Shown one piece after another: positions 53,240 to 63,765 of a DNA stretch of 64,000 nt (the stretch's first letter is position 1; every line of letters starts with the position of its first letter). Below the pieces are notes generated by a model, which saw only the letters and a list, made by a program, of their open reading frames with translations, was not told the DNA's origin and did no database searches. The position numbers and the translations under genes were made by a program. Location: NCBI RefSeq assembly GCF_040954835.1, contig NC_090708.1:27044001-27108000 (forward strand). The letters are read 5' to 3'. Source of the stretch: Lepisosteus oculatus. Taxonomy: Eukaryota; Chordata; Actinopteri; Semionotiformes; Lepisosteidae.

Positions 53240-54499
53240 AAACATTAGAGTTTCCTGATAAGGAACAACTCCCAAGGCTGACATTCTCCAGCCACACTAA
53301 TAAATGGTAATCTCTGGCGCCTTACTGTCTGAGAGATTCCAAGGGAGAGTCTCATCCCAGGTGGTTTACAACCCTAAGGTCAGAGAACATTGTTACTCAT
53401 ATTCCACCTCAATCAGCTAATCAGGAACTGGTAGGGCAGGGTAACCCCACGTGGGTCTCGAATGCTTGCGGAACTTTCAACCAGTGAACGACCGTAGTTC
53501 CTCCAGATAAAAGAGGCAGAACAGGGTCCAGAAGATGCCCCCTCCAGGACATTCTCAGACTCAGCTCGGACAATCAAGTGACGGCCAGTGTGTCCGAGTG
53601 CCAGGACTTAACTTAGTTCTCAGAGTCGAGAACAGAGGTTGCCAACGCGTAACCAAAGGATCCGCCCGAGGTAAGCCCAGCAGCAAGCCTCATGAACCAC
53701 CTGTACCCCACCACGAACACTCAACTGATCAACGATTGAACTACGGTCAGAACTGTCCACAGCTGAATCTCAGGATTCAAGACTAGCGCTACATCATGAA
53801 TGAACCGGTCTTCTTCCTGTCTAAAGAGTGTGACTTGCTTGGACCCGCAGTTACTTTTCATGTGTACAAACTCTTGCTAGTTCAGCCAAGACTAACTAGC
53901 CGGTCTTCAGAGAGCCCACTGCCAGCGCACCGCAGCAAGAATCTCTCCCTTCTTCTCCCACACCTCACGTCGTACCAGGACTGCCTGGAACCGGGCCAGA
54001 GGACACCGATTTGATGCAGCAACAGCCTGTCGCTGTTCCTTTGTGTCCGCGGGTGATCTGAATCCACATAGATTGGATGAGTGTTCAACATTCTGCATTG
54101 CAGCTTGAGAATTCAATTGCTACCTCAACCTGAGTTTATATCAATTTAATTCCTATGAGTGACATACTTGTTTGCAAGTATCTAGTGTAGAAGTTGTAAT
54201 CAAAGCTCATTAATGAAACGGTATAAATGAATTGTATGCTAAATGTATACCTCTCTTGGTTTGTAACTCTTCATGATTGAATATATACCTTTTTTAGTCT
54301 GCTAACCCTCACTATAAGATCTGTCATGTTTATATGACCATTTTATATATTAATAAATGTATTCTCGTGTATTAGTATCCGTGTTTGTGCGTTGCTGAGT
54401 TATCCCGCAAAGTCGGTTTTCTAATAGCCATCAAAGAATCATTTTGTGATTTACTGCTACAATTAATAATTGTCCCAGTAAATGCACAAAACCCCTACA
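53240..54499 (+). mobile_element. old diverged LTR, TGTAG...CTACA family
   Basis: Follows the family with many changes: 'gaacaactcccaag', 'ctggcgccttactgtctgag', 'aatcaggaactggtagggca', 'cagtgtgtccgagtgccagg', 'gctagttcagccaagactaa', 'tgtgatttactgctacaatt' and a final 'aacccctaca'. It is the most diverged copy in the window. Frames inside it are not genes. Confidence 0.75.
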
Positions 54500-55012
54500 T
54501 GTGCCAAAAAATGTTTTTTAAACTTTTATTTAACAATGAAAGAATTTATAAATACAACATATACAAAACTAAGAAAAAAGATTTACAGCTTTCATCTTTC
54601 TTTTTTAAAAATATTTTTTATATAATGTACTATTTACATTATGCCAGTGTAGATGGGAGTTTACATTTAGAAATTTTAATCAGCAAAAACACAACAAATG
54701 ACCAACAATCTAGAGAAAACACTGTTTCACCCTTTCAGAGAAAAAAATCAGGTCTTAATGGGACCACAAACAAAAAATGTTTAGTTGTGTAATGTATGTG
54801 GAGAAATGGGTCTCAAATGCAACTCCTGGAACCCTCTTTTGGTATTTTGTTCCACCCAAGTTGTACATAACATAGTCAGTCAAATCATTTCATTAAGTCC
54901 ATATCAGAATATTCCTACCCACAATTCAGGGTAGCTGTAGCTATAAAGAAGTTAACATTTTGGGTAAAAAACTGAAATAAGAATTACAGTTCCCTTATCA
55001 ATACAAAAGTAT
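54500..55012. other. AT-rich intergenic, no gene supported
   Basis: The 135-codon frame at 54385-54792 starts inside the LTR and is Lys/Asn/Phe-rich, as expected from AT-rich non-coding DNA. Around 54800-54980 it resembles receptor 3' flanks ('tcaaatgcaactcctggaac'). Confidence 0.45.
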
Positions 55013-55836
55013 ATATACTGATGGAAAAAAGAAACCCAACACCTCCTCCTCCACACTCTGGCCCTCCCCTCTGCATTAAACAGGCTGAAGAGTGACTCAG
55101 CCATGAAGAGAACCTGATGCCACTGCTGACAAGTCCATTGCAGCTTACGTCTGGACCAAGCTAGTCAGGTATGACTTCTATGAGGTGTGGGCAGGGGACC
55201 ACTGACAGGTCGTCCTGCTCTAAGGCCAGGCGCAGGGAGCCTCACTGTCCTGTCACTGATGTGGGAATTGTGTCTGCCAGCAGATTCAGCAACAGTACAA
55301 GTGGTAGATCTGAAAAGATCTCTCAGATGGACCAGTCTGATTTGTGTCGGACCTGCTCTGGAGTGGTCACTCGATGGTGACCGGATTTTGGATGGTCATC
55401 TGTCCTGCTGGTCTGCTGAAATCTGCTCTGCAGTCAGAACACAGTGGAGCAGCTTACTCCATAGTGTCTGGCAACGCTGACACAAGACATGTCTTCCTGC
55501 AGTATGTGAACTGCCCTCTCCCTTGCTTCTGTTGACATTAGAGGCATTTTGGAATGCACAGAAAACTGACTTAGTGTTGCCTATTTCTTGCAGTGACCTT
55601 TGAATTAAGGCCTTTTTAGGTGACCTGATCAGGCTTTGTCCCACCTGATCCTCGTTGGGTAAAAGTGCAGCTAATGAGCTTTCGTGTGATTGACAAGTTG
55701 CAATGCCTCACTTCAAAAGCTGTACTGCTGGTCAGAGCTTAAAACAAATTGAAAACTTTTTGTGAAAGTACATAAGTTATAACTATAGCATTCTCATTAC
55801 AGAAAATGTTGCGTTTCTTATTTATATCAGTATATT
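55013..55836 (-). mobile_element. Tc1/mariner-superfamily relic with terminal inverted repeats
   Basis: The ends read inwards ATATACTGATGGAAAAAAGA (left) and ATATACTGATATAAATAAGA (right), each followed by AAAC[C/G]CAACA, a terminal inverted repeat of about 30 bp. Inside is a minus-strand transposase remnant (55050-55547). The size of about 0.8 kb shows internal deletion. Confidence 0.75.
55050..55547 (-). pseudogene. Tc1-like transposase remnant, N-terminal helix-turn-helix plus part of catalytic domain
   Basis: From the ATG at 55547: MPLMSTEARERAVHILQEDM then SCVSVARHYGVSC, a helix-turn-helix DNA-binding start, followed by a stop (STVF*LQSRF). Next come PKSGHHRVTTPEQ and, after frame changes, the remnant around 'cagcagtggcatcaggttct' and 'tttaatgcagaggggagggc', where the second catalytic Asp region would lie. 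Inactive. Confidence 0.7.
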
Positions 55837-55968
55837 TGTAAATATGAGAAAAATGGTTCAATTGACTACTCAGGTCAGAAAAAAAACACTGTGCCAGCCA
55901 GGAATTGTACAGAAGTGTTAACTGAACCCCTTAAGCAGATTGGGAATTGAAATTCGTGAAAAGAAGGC
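55837..55968. other. receptor 3' flank
   Basis: Short spacer similar to other receptor 3' ends ('ggaattgtacagaa', 'gcagattgggaattgaaatt'). Confidence 0.45.
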
Positions 55969-58250
55969 TCATTTAGTGCTGCTGAGAAAATTATTTCCTC
56001 TGTTAGGAAAAATAGTTTGGAGCCTGAAGTATCGCTGAGCTGCTGCCTTGAATTGTTTATTCCTTAAGCTGTAAATCATGGGGTTGACTAAAGAGGTAAT
56101 GAAGTAACTCAACGCTCCAATGAAGATGCGTCCTTCAGGAGGGATATTTTCCATTCGCAGTCCAATATACACCATGGCAGTGGACAAATACAGGAAGACC
56201 ACAGTCATGTGTGAAGAGCACATTGAGAAGGCTTTCTTACGGCTCTTCACAGTTTTCATTTTTATCACTGACCACACAATTCTGTAGTAAGACCACGGGA
56301 TGAACATGAAAGGCACATAGATAGAAATCAGGACAAGAAACATGGAAAAATTGACTTGTACTGAAATCTCACCACATGCTAATGACATTATAGTGGGATA
56401 GTCACAGAAACAGTGGAGGACATAATTAGAGCCACAGTATGGCATATTGCTTGCCATTACTATTGACAAAACAGGTGCAAGGAAGCCCAGCAGTCAGACT
56501 GAGGATGCCATTGTAATACAGACCCTGGGGCTCATGATGGTGTTGTAATGCAGCGGTTTCAATACAGCAGCATATCTGTCATAAGCCATAATAGCAATAA
56601 GGAATGTTTCAGTAGCACCAAGTGAGATTATAAAGTACATCTGTAAAAAACAGCCCGCAAAAGAAATGGTTCTGTCATGTTATAAAAACACTGTAGCGGC
56701 GATGCTTGTTAATAAGACAGAATTAAGTGTTGCGGTGCTTTTCCGAATGAGGCCCCATCTCTCTGTTCATCTCTGTGGTGCAGCCACAGAGAAGCTATTC
56801 ATGCAGGCTGATTTAAAGATGTTTTCTTTTGATAAGGGACAGCTCCCAAAGGGGGATGCACTTAGCTAAGCCTGGCTATCATGATAAATGGTCATCCATT
56901 GGCGCCTATCTGTCTAGGGAGTGCCAGATGGACATCTGGACTGCATTCCTAAGTGTCAGGAGTAAGTGACTCATATCTCACCTTGATCAACCAATCAGGG
57001 ACTGGTAGGGCCGAGTAACCCATGTGGGACTCTGATGCCCATGGAACTTTCAGCCAATGAACGAGCTGAATTTCCTCCAGGTAAAAACAGCCAACACAGA
57101 GCTCCAGATTCTGTGGACTATTGTAGACAATTCTAAAGGGAATTCAAAGGAGAATTCCAGGGCAGGACGGCCCAGGAGCAGAAGGCTCCCAAGGGCAGCA
57201 CATTCTCGCAGCGCGCCTCCTGACCATCCTGAGACTCAGCCCGGACAACCACGGATCGGCCAGTGTGTCCGAGTGCCAGAACTTTCCTCTTTCTAAGAGT
57301 CTAGAGCGGAGGTTGCCAGAGAGTAACCAGAGGATCCACCCGAGGTTAGCATCAGCAGCAAGCCTCATGAACAGGTCTGAACTGTGGACAGCTGAATCAC
57401 TATTCAGAAGTAGCGCTTCATCAGGAACGAACCGGTCTTCTTCCTGACTTGCTGGGACCCACAGTTATCTTTTCTCCTGAGCACAACTTTGCTAGTTAAA
57501 GCCAACACTAACTAGCCGGTCAGTGAGCATCAGCAGCGCACCATCACAGCACAGCCTGGCACAGAGCCAGGGAGCCCGCAGGAGATCTGAATCCCCAGAG
57601 ATTGGATGAGTATTCGACTTCAATGCATTACAGCTTGAGAATTCAATTGTTATCCCAACCAGTTGATATCAATTTAATTCCTAAGAGTTATGTACTTGTA
57701 TCTAATGTAGAAGTTATAGCCAAGTTCATTTACGAAATGGTCTAAATGAATGATATACTGAACGTATGTTCTCTTGATATATGTAACACTTCGTAACTGA
57801 CTGAATATATACCTTTTGTATTCTGATAACCCTCTCGATAAGATCTGTTTGGTTTATATGCATATTTTATATATTAATAAATGTATCCTCGTGTATTAGT
57901 ACCCGTGTGTGTGCGTTGTTTGAGTTATATCGCATGGTTGGATTCTAAGGCCATCAAAATAATCATTTTGTGATTTACGGCTACAATTAATAATTGTCCC
58001 CGTAAATGCCCAAACCCTACAGAACTGGTGCCTTCAGAGAGCACACTACAACTGCAAGCATCTTGGGTATGATAGACGTCGTCATCAGTATATCTAAGAC
58101 AGCCAGGTTCCACAGGAAGAAGTACATGGGTGTGTGGAGCCGGTGGTCCATGGTCACTAACACCAGGATGAGTGCAGTATAGTGCTGCTGCAGGCCTGGC
58201 ATTCCCACGATGATGAGCTCAGAGTGCAGGGTGACATTGGAACTGTTCAT
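55969..58250 (-). pseudogene. olfactory receptor pseudogene split by a solo LTR
   Basis: The N-terminal part is 58250-58051 (start [20 protein letters not shown]; an in-frame 17-codon deletion removes most of TM1; then [16 protein letters not shown] to MLAV). The LTR at 56692-58050 follows, then 56691-55969 continues from the TM2-TM3 loop through [21 protein letters not shown] and NPMIYSLRN to the stop. A TGG-to-TGA change (56494-56496) stops TM4, and a codon is missing in TM6. Its first exon and promoter are at 59303-59391. Dead by several lesions. Confidence 0.92.
56692..58050 (+). mobile_element. solo LTR, TGTAG...CTACA family, inside a receptor exon
   Basis: A 1359-bp LTR beginning TGTAGCGGCGATGC and ending GAGAGCACACTACA. 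It is opposite in orientation to the receptor. Against the intact receptor ('gaaacactgctagcatc'), the left junction reads AAACAC|TGTAG and the right CTACA|ACTGCAAGC, so only AC (or ACTG if the end is placed differently) is duplicated. The target duplication is short or eroded. Confidence 0.9.
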
Positions 58251-59302
58251 AACTCAGAAGCTCAGAGACTTCGACAGAAGAGTCTGGACAGAGTTACAAT
58301 AGATACGTATTTTCATTTAGGGTTTCTGTTATTTCTGAGTTAATTTTTTATCAGATGGGACCCTACTAAGATAATTAAAGTTTATCTTTATTAATATTAA
58401 GATTATTTCTTATTCTTATCTTCTTATCTGATTTTTCAAATTAATTTATAATAATCTAATCGTATTTCTAATTAATCTTATTTCTGTATAGAACTCAGGA
58501 ACTTCAATTATTCAATTATCTAGTTTAGTGTGTCTCTGAGCTTTGAATTTTTTCTGCAGCTGTTGACTTAATATTAGTGTTAAATATCCACATAACTGTA
58601 TTCCGTCTGATACAGAAAAAGTAACATTGATTTTTTGTTTTAAAAAGTACTTATGAGGCAGGTGGCTTTTATCCTAATCAGGAAATTGAAATCAATATGA
58701 AAGCAATAACTACAGTTTATAGGGAGGATAATAATTTGAAAATATATCTAGAATCACTAGTCAAGTACTGTATATTATTAAATGTGTATATAACAGACAG
58801 AATTTCTCTAGTTAAGTGTTCACACAAATTAGGGGAATACTGGGATACAAAGATATAATTGCTTTAGTTTGCTGTTCACACAAATCTGAAAAAGATGCAT
58901 AGTTTAAATACAGTAGGAAGGAACTGACAATTTTTACTGTAAATTGCTTGTTACGGATCATACTCTATCAGCAAGTACTGATGTTTCAGATTTGACTGTG
59001 CCTGAGGCTCAGATGAGCCAATGAACTGTCCCCTGCACACATCGCTGTGGAGCTATAAATCACTAAAGTTTATATAGAATATCTTTAAATACTGTATATA
59101 ACATTGATCTTTAAAGACCAGTTTTAGAAATACTAAACTATATTCAATATACACTTAATAAAAATAATAGTAAAGGATAATTCCATATATAAAAATGTAA
59201 GTTTTTAAAGAATCTTTTAAAAGTCAGCATTCTCTCTTTTGAAGAAGCAAGACAGACAAACTGGAGGAAGGAATCAGAGTCAGTAAGTACAAAGTCACAT
59301 AC
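58251..59302 (-). other. former 5' intron of split receptor
   Basis: A shorter version of 16511-18780. An acceptor-like ACTCTGTCCAG is at about 58295, and the conserved block is at 58960-59065. No coding sense. Confidence 0.5.
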
Positions 59303-59391
59303 CTGGAGCCTGAATCTTTTCACTGTGCTCTTCCAGCATAGGACACGACTGCTGGTGTTGTACTCTTCCTAGAATCTCAGCTGCTTTTATG
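59303..59391 (-). promoter_or_regulatory. promoter and first exon of second split receptor
   Basis: Homolog of 18781-18870: CATAAAAGCAGCTGAGAT (TATA-like box at about 59385-59391), a conserved exon with CCTATGCTGGAAGAGCACAG, and a donor GGCTCCAG|GTATGTGAC (GT at 59301-59302). Confidence 0.6.
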
Positions 59392-59489
59392 GGAATCACC
59401 TGGTGATGCGACAGCAATCATAGTGCACCAGAACACACATCACATCCAACCACACATCAGCTATCAGTAGGGAGGAAAGCAGAATAATT

Positions 59490-59812
59490 AAGCCAATTCA
59501 TAGATGGGGATTATTATGAAGCCATGATCGGTAAGGGCTAATGGGAAATTTGGCCAGGACACCAGTGTCCACAGAGAGTCAGGACCTCAGTTTTACATCT
59601 CATCCAAAGGACAGCACCTGTTTACAGTTTAGTGTCCCTGACACTCTACTAGGGGCATTAGACTAGCCCCCTGCTAGCCTCACTAACACCTCTTCCAGCA
59701 GCAACCTTAGTTTTCCCCACGAGGTCTCTCATCCAAGTACTGACCTGGCTCACACCTGCTTAGCTTCAGTGGGTTGCCAGTTGTGAGTTGCAGAGTGATA
59801 TGGCTGCTGGCG
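59490..59812 (-). repeat. 5S rRNA-derived SINE-like repeat
   Basis: The minus-strand part 59722-59812 reads like a decayed 5S rRNA: CATATCACTCTG, GAAGCTAAGCAGG, and GGTCAGTACTTGGATGAGAG with 'acctcgtgggg'. The rest (59540-59720: 'tacatctcatccaaaggaca', 'gtttagtgtccctgacactc', 'ctcactaacacctcttccag') is the body of a fish repeat that commonly carries this 5S head. It is not a functional 5S gene, since the 5S part is diverged and incomplete. Confidence 0.7.
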
Positions 59813-60429
59813 ATTAAAGATTAAGATTAAATGGATTCTCATAGAATAATTATAGTACTACAGTATACACTTATTTTTAGACAGACACTTTTGTAGGAGT
59901 GAGCTGTTTCAGGTGCTGCTCCAGAGAAGTCACTGATAATAGGCCTTGTCTTTAAGATGTCACCTAAAGGATGGCGCTCAGGAACACTTGCTTAAGAGGA
60001 AACATAGTGACAGATTTAAGATTTGAGCTGGGAACTTTCTGAGTACAAGTATTTCTGCTTAAGGTTCACATAGCACTTTTAATAGGAGTTTATCCCTGGT
60101 GAAACAGGGGTGGCATCCTGTCCAGTGTGGACAAGAGGTGTGTATGAGTCCTTAAGAAGCTGTAATGTCATTTTTTCTTACAGTAACTGTGACCTTCGAT
60201 CTATTATTATCTGTTCTTGTACAGTGTCTCCTCAAGTGAATCAAACTCATTCTTATGAAACACAGGAGACTATGTAAGTTCTCTTCACTAATTACGGTTC
60301 AAATGTATAGCTCACTTTAAAGCTACTGATTGTGTGTTTGTCACATCTGTGTCTCTTCCCTTGACACTTGGTGTACCTGAGCTCCAATGCTGTATTAGTT
60401 GTTCTGATACAAAAAAAAAAACAGACAAC
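59813..60429. other. duplicated upstream flank
   Basis: Paralogous to 19140-19560 ('tcactgataataggcc', 'gtgaccttcgatctatta', 'cacaggagac'). No gene. Confidence 0.45.
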
Positions 60430-60560
60430 GCTGTGACTCTGAGAATTGTACAGAAGTATTAGCTGAATTCCTTTAACAGATTGGGCATTGAAAGTCTTGA
60501 AAAAGAGGCCTATTTACTGGTGCTGACAGAATTATTTGCATAATGAGGAAAAATGTCAGC
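60430..60560 (-). pseudogene. relic of a receptor 3' end
   Basis: 'agaattgtacagaagtatta', 'gattgggcattgaaagtctt' and 'ggtgctgacagaattatttg' match the sequence around the stop codons of the other receptors (15490-15540, 55910-55990). Only the last few codons and 3' flank remain. Confidence 0.5.
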
Positions 60561-61720
60561 TTGATTTAAATGGTACAGCCTTTTGAGGGATACAGTGGTA
60601 CAGAACATGCATCATCTGATTTGTATGAGCTATTCCCTTACAACGGTATCCTGGCAGAGCCTCAGCCCTCATAGAACAAGTTGTGACCTGCTTTCAAAAA
60701 TGGGAAGTAAAATGGTATGATCATAATGTCTCCAAATACATGTATACACAGTAATGTAATTGCAACCCAGAGTAACCACGTCTTTTAAAGAGACATCTTT
60801 TATTGTGCTTCTTCATGTTGCTAAGACAAAGTATGACCCATTTAATAATAGAACAAAGACAATGATTACATATTTTAAAATGTGATACTGGTACGTATTC
60901 TAAATGTAATATTAAAGTATCAAAGCACATGTTAAGTTGCTGTATTTGAATATTTATTTATTACATAAATACTTTATACTTGAAAGTTTATTATTTTGGG
61001 CTATAATCATTATTTTAAAATATATTGTTATAAAGAAACTGCTCTGTTAAATACTTTTACATCAGAGCAAGCTGAGAGAAATTGTATCTTCCTTTGAGAA
61101 GAGGTTTCTTGTGTTGTGTTTGATGTGTTTATATTTTATTGTCCATGAATCACTAGAAATTCCCCTCAAAGTCATGTCAGAATCAGCTTTTTTCTAGTTT
61201 GTCATTCTCACAAACAAGGCATAATGTTTAATAACTCACCAAGACATTTAATAAAATTTTCCCTTCCTGTTACACATATAACACATTTAAAAATAAGGTA
61301 ACATGTGCTGTGTCTGGAATGTGTGGAATGACAGGGCTTGAAATTCCACAGATGAACTGACTATGTTATGAGTTCTTGGTAGCAGAGACAATCTGGTCTG
61401 AATCTGTTGGCATACAGCAACGGTGGAGGCCTTCCTTTCATCACCTGGAGCTAGGACCAACTCCTGCCTAGCAAAGTAATGACTCTGAGGGAAGGGAAAG
61501 GCCTCCTGCCTCAATGCCTTTGCATTGTCCTTTTGTGCTGGGTATCCTGCACCCACTCTCAGACCACCCTGAGCCTGCCCCCCTGCTGCAGGAGGACACA
61601 GGCTCAGGCAGCAGGGTCCAACAGTTAGAGATCAGTGACTCATCAGAGTGGTGCCATATGGCACCCTCTTGTTTTCCAGGAACTCTGCATCATCTCTGGC
61701 TTCTCAGGGAGGATGTGAGC
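60561..61720. other. intergenic, no gene supported
   Basis: 'ccttttgagggatacagtgg' at 60580 parallels 19680. The rest is AT-rich to about 61290, then moderately GC-rich (61290-61720) with short frames of no known family. Confidence 0.4.
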
Positions 61721-61850
61721 ACACCTGAAGAAGTCTCCACAGCCAAAACATTGTGTTTTCTTTCTTCTTTTTTTCAGCATGGAATAAACCTATTACTTGT
61801 GCCTTTGCAGCCTACGCATGCTGACGCAGCTACCCATCTGAACTACTACA
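61721..61850 (+). mobile_element. Penelope-like 3' end
   Basis: The same 3' region as 52021-52150: ACACCTGAAGAAG, 'cagcatggaataaacctatt', 'gcctacgcatgctgacgcag' and 'tgaactactac'. The hammerhead-like motif is damaged (GAAA reads AAAA, and stem II is weakened). Upstream coding sequence is absent or unrecognisable. Confidence 0.7.
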
Positions 61851-62275
61851 TCCTTTAAACTATGCTTCCTTTCAAAAGTTTTATGGAAGCTGTTCTTAAG
61901 GAAAGAAGTACAGTTAATCAGATTCAGATAGCAGTTTTCTTCATGGTGTAAAGAGGCAAGTTATTTAAAAGTCTTTTCCCTTAACAAGACAGCTTAGCCC
62001 CTTTTTTAAAGCACTAGTAATACTGCTGGAAAGGGGCCTCTCTGATAGGCATAATATTCCACTGATGTCACACAGGCTTGTATGTCACAGTCTTGTCCAT
62101 TCTGAAAGACACTGATGATTGCGTAGCAAGGCTCCTCTTAGTTGAAGTCCTCTCAAAATGTGTACTTTTACACTGACAGTGGGTCAGAGGTCGCTGTTAT
62201 TCACCCAAAGGATGGCCAAACAGTGAAGAACCTGCATGTGTAAAGGCTGCCTAAACAGATCAGAAAAATAAAGGA
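61851..62275. other. duplicated intergenic block
   Basis: Similar to 37310-37580 ('gtgggtcagaggtcgctgtt', 'gatggccaaacagtgaagaa'). No gene. Confidence 0.45.
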
Positions 62276-62660
62276 ATGGGTCAGTGCGGGGTTTCAACAG
62301 TCAAAGCAGTCCAATGTACCATAATAAAACACAATCCACAAGTCAAGAAAAAAGTCCAGAACCAGGTAGGTAATCCAGGGAGAATACACAAAACAACTAG
62401 GGCAGGGAACACGAAACAAGAAAAAAAACAAAAAACTAACAAGTACAGACCTAAACAAGTGAAGGAATAAAGACAAAGATAAGAATACAAAAATAGGAAA
62501 AAATCTGTTAAGTAAAGATCTGGAGCTCAGAACATAGACAAAACTGAGCATTACAAGGCCGAAGAGCAGAGTTTATATAGGCCTGAGGAGGTGAGGTATG
62601 GGACCCTAGATACAGGACTAGGCAATCAGGGGTTGGCTAGAGACATCTGCTTGCTCTGTG
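62276..62660 (-). repeat. possible LTR fragment (TGTCAC-like)
   Basis: 'aaagtccagaaccaggtagg', 'aatccagggaga' and 'tttatataggcctgaggagg' recall the layout of the TGTCAC LTRs (minus orientation), but similarity is low and the ends are not seen. Confidence 0.35.
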
Positions 62661-63589
62661 CCTCTGTTGTACAGCTTTACCAGCACCTGGTTTGTGGTGC
62701 CCTCTAGCAACAAGTTGATTGAACTGTAATATCATAGTGGACAGAAGGACTACAGTACATCTGATGTCATCATAACCAAACACCAACTGTGATTTCTTGG
62801 TTTAAAAGTTACTGTGCAACCCAGTTTTTGGCTTACTCCTTTTGTGACTGTTTTCCTCTTTCTTCATCTAATGTTGCAATCTGTCATCATATTCAACCAT
62901 GCAACTGCAGCCATTTCTTCCAAGTCAAGGCTTTTGTTCTGTTCAACACATCAGGCCAAAAGAGAAAGTCAGTGAAGAACAGAAGGTTCTTTCTGCAGGG
63001 TGATGTTGTAGTGCAGTAGTTAGCATTCCTGACTCACAAGTGTTGGGACCAAAGGTTACATTCCTGTGGTGCAATCTGCATGGAGATTGTATGCTTTTTT
63101 CCCCAAAACTGTGTTATCGTCACCTACAGTATTTCATTGTTAAGTGTACAATAATACAGAATTGTACAATTGAAAACTACAAAAGAAATGCATAGATAAT
63201 GTGCACATTTTACTTCTTCACATTTGTTAATAATGTGATTACAATAGAAACTGCATAGTGGATTAATTGGGAGAAAGTAATACTAAAGATTCATTATTTC
63301 ATAAATTTTGTAAAGATTCACAGACACCTACAGTCACATGTAAGAATTTGTACATATTTTAATTGAAATTTATTTGTTCCTTAAAATCGTCAGATGAAAA
63401 TCTTTAAATTATCAATGATATAAATCTGCAAAAATCAAAAATGGGTTTATGAGTTTCATCACATAAATGACAGTATTTGAACACATTTTTATTGAAGGGA
63501 TCCTCATAAAAATATGAAAAGACTTTCTTCTGGGTCAAAGAGGAAAGGCACCAGGGAACATTCATGGCAAGAACAGGGTAAAATGTATT
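62661..63589. other. duplicated block with SINE-like head
   Basis: 62740-63000 parallels 25840-26100, and 63000-63090 is the start of the SINE-like repeat ('gtgatgttgtagtgcagtag', 'ggagattgtatgc'). 63100-63589 resembles receptor 3' flanks. No gene. Confidence 0.45.
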
Positions 63590-63765
63590 AGTGCTGTAGT
63601 CTTAACACATGATGAAAATATTGTAGTGGAGTAATCAAAGAAAAGTGGAGAACATATTTAGAGCAGTATGGCAATGTTGCTTCCAGTACTACAGACAAAA
63701 CTGGCACTGAAAGCCCAGCACCAAGACTGAGGACAACATTGTTTTACAAATCTTGACTAATTGTG
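63590..63765 (-). pseudogene. highly decayed olfactory receptor relic
   Basis: Aligns with about 15900-16065 of the intact receptor (TM4 to TM5): 'gtggagtaatcaaagaaaag' against 'gtggggtaatcacagaaaca', then 'cagtatggcaatgttgcttc', 'acagacaaaactggcac' and 'agactgaggac'. There are many small deletions and no open frame. Confidence 0.65.

Noticed and set aside
54385..54792. 135-codon frame
   Set aside because: It begins in an LTR and reads Lys/Asn/Phe-rich, low-complexity protein from AT-rich DNA.
59722..59812. 5S rRNA gene
   Set aside because: Too diverged and incomplete, and fused to the body of a known fish repeat.
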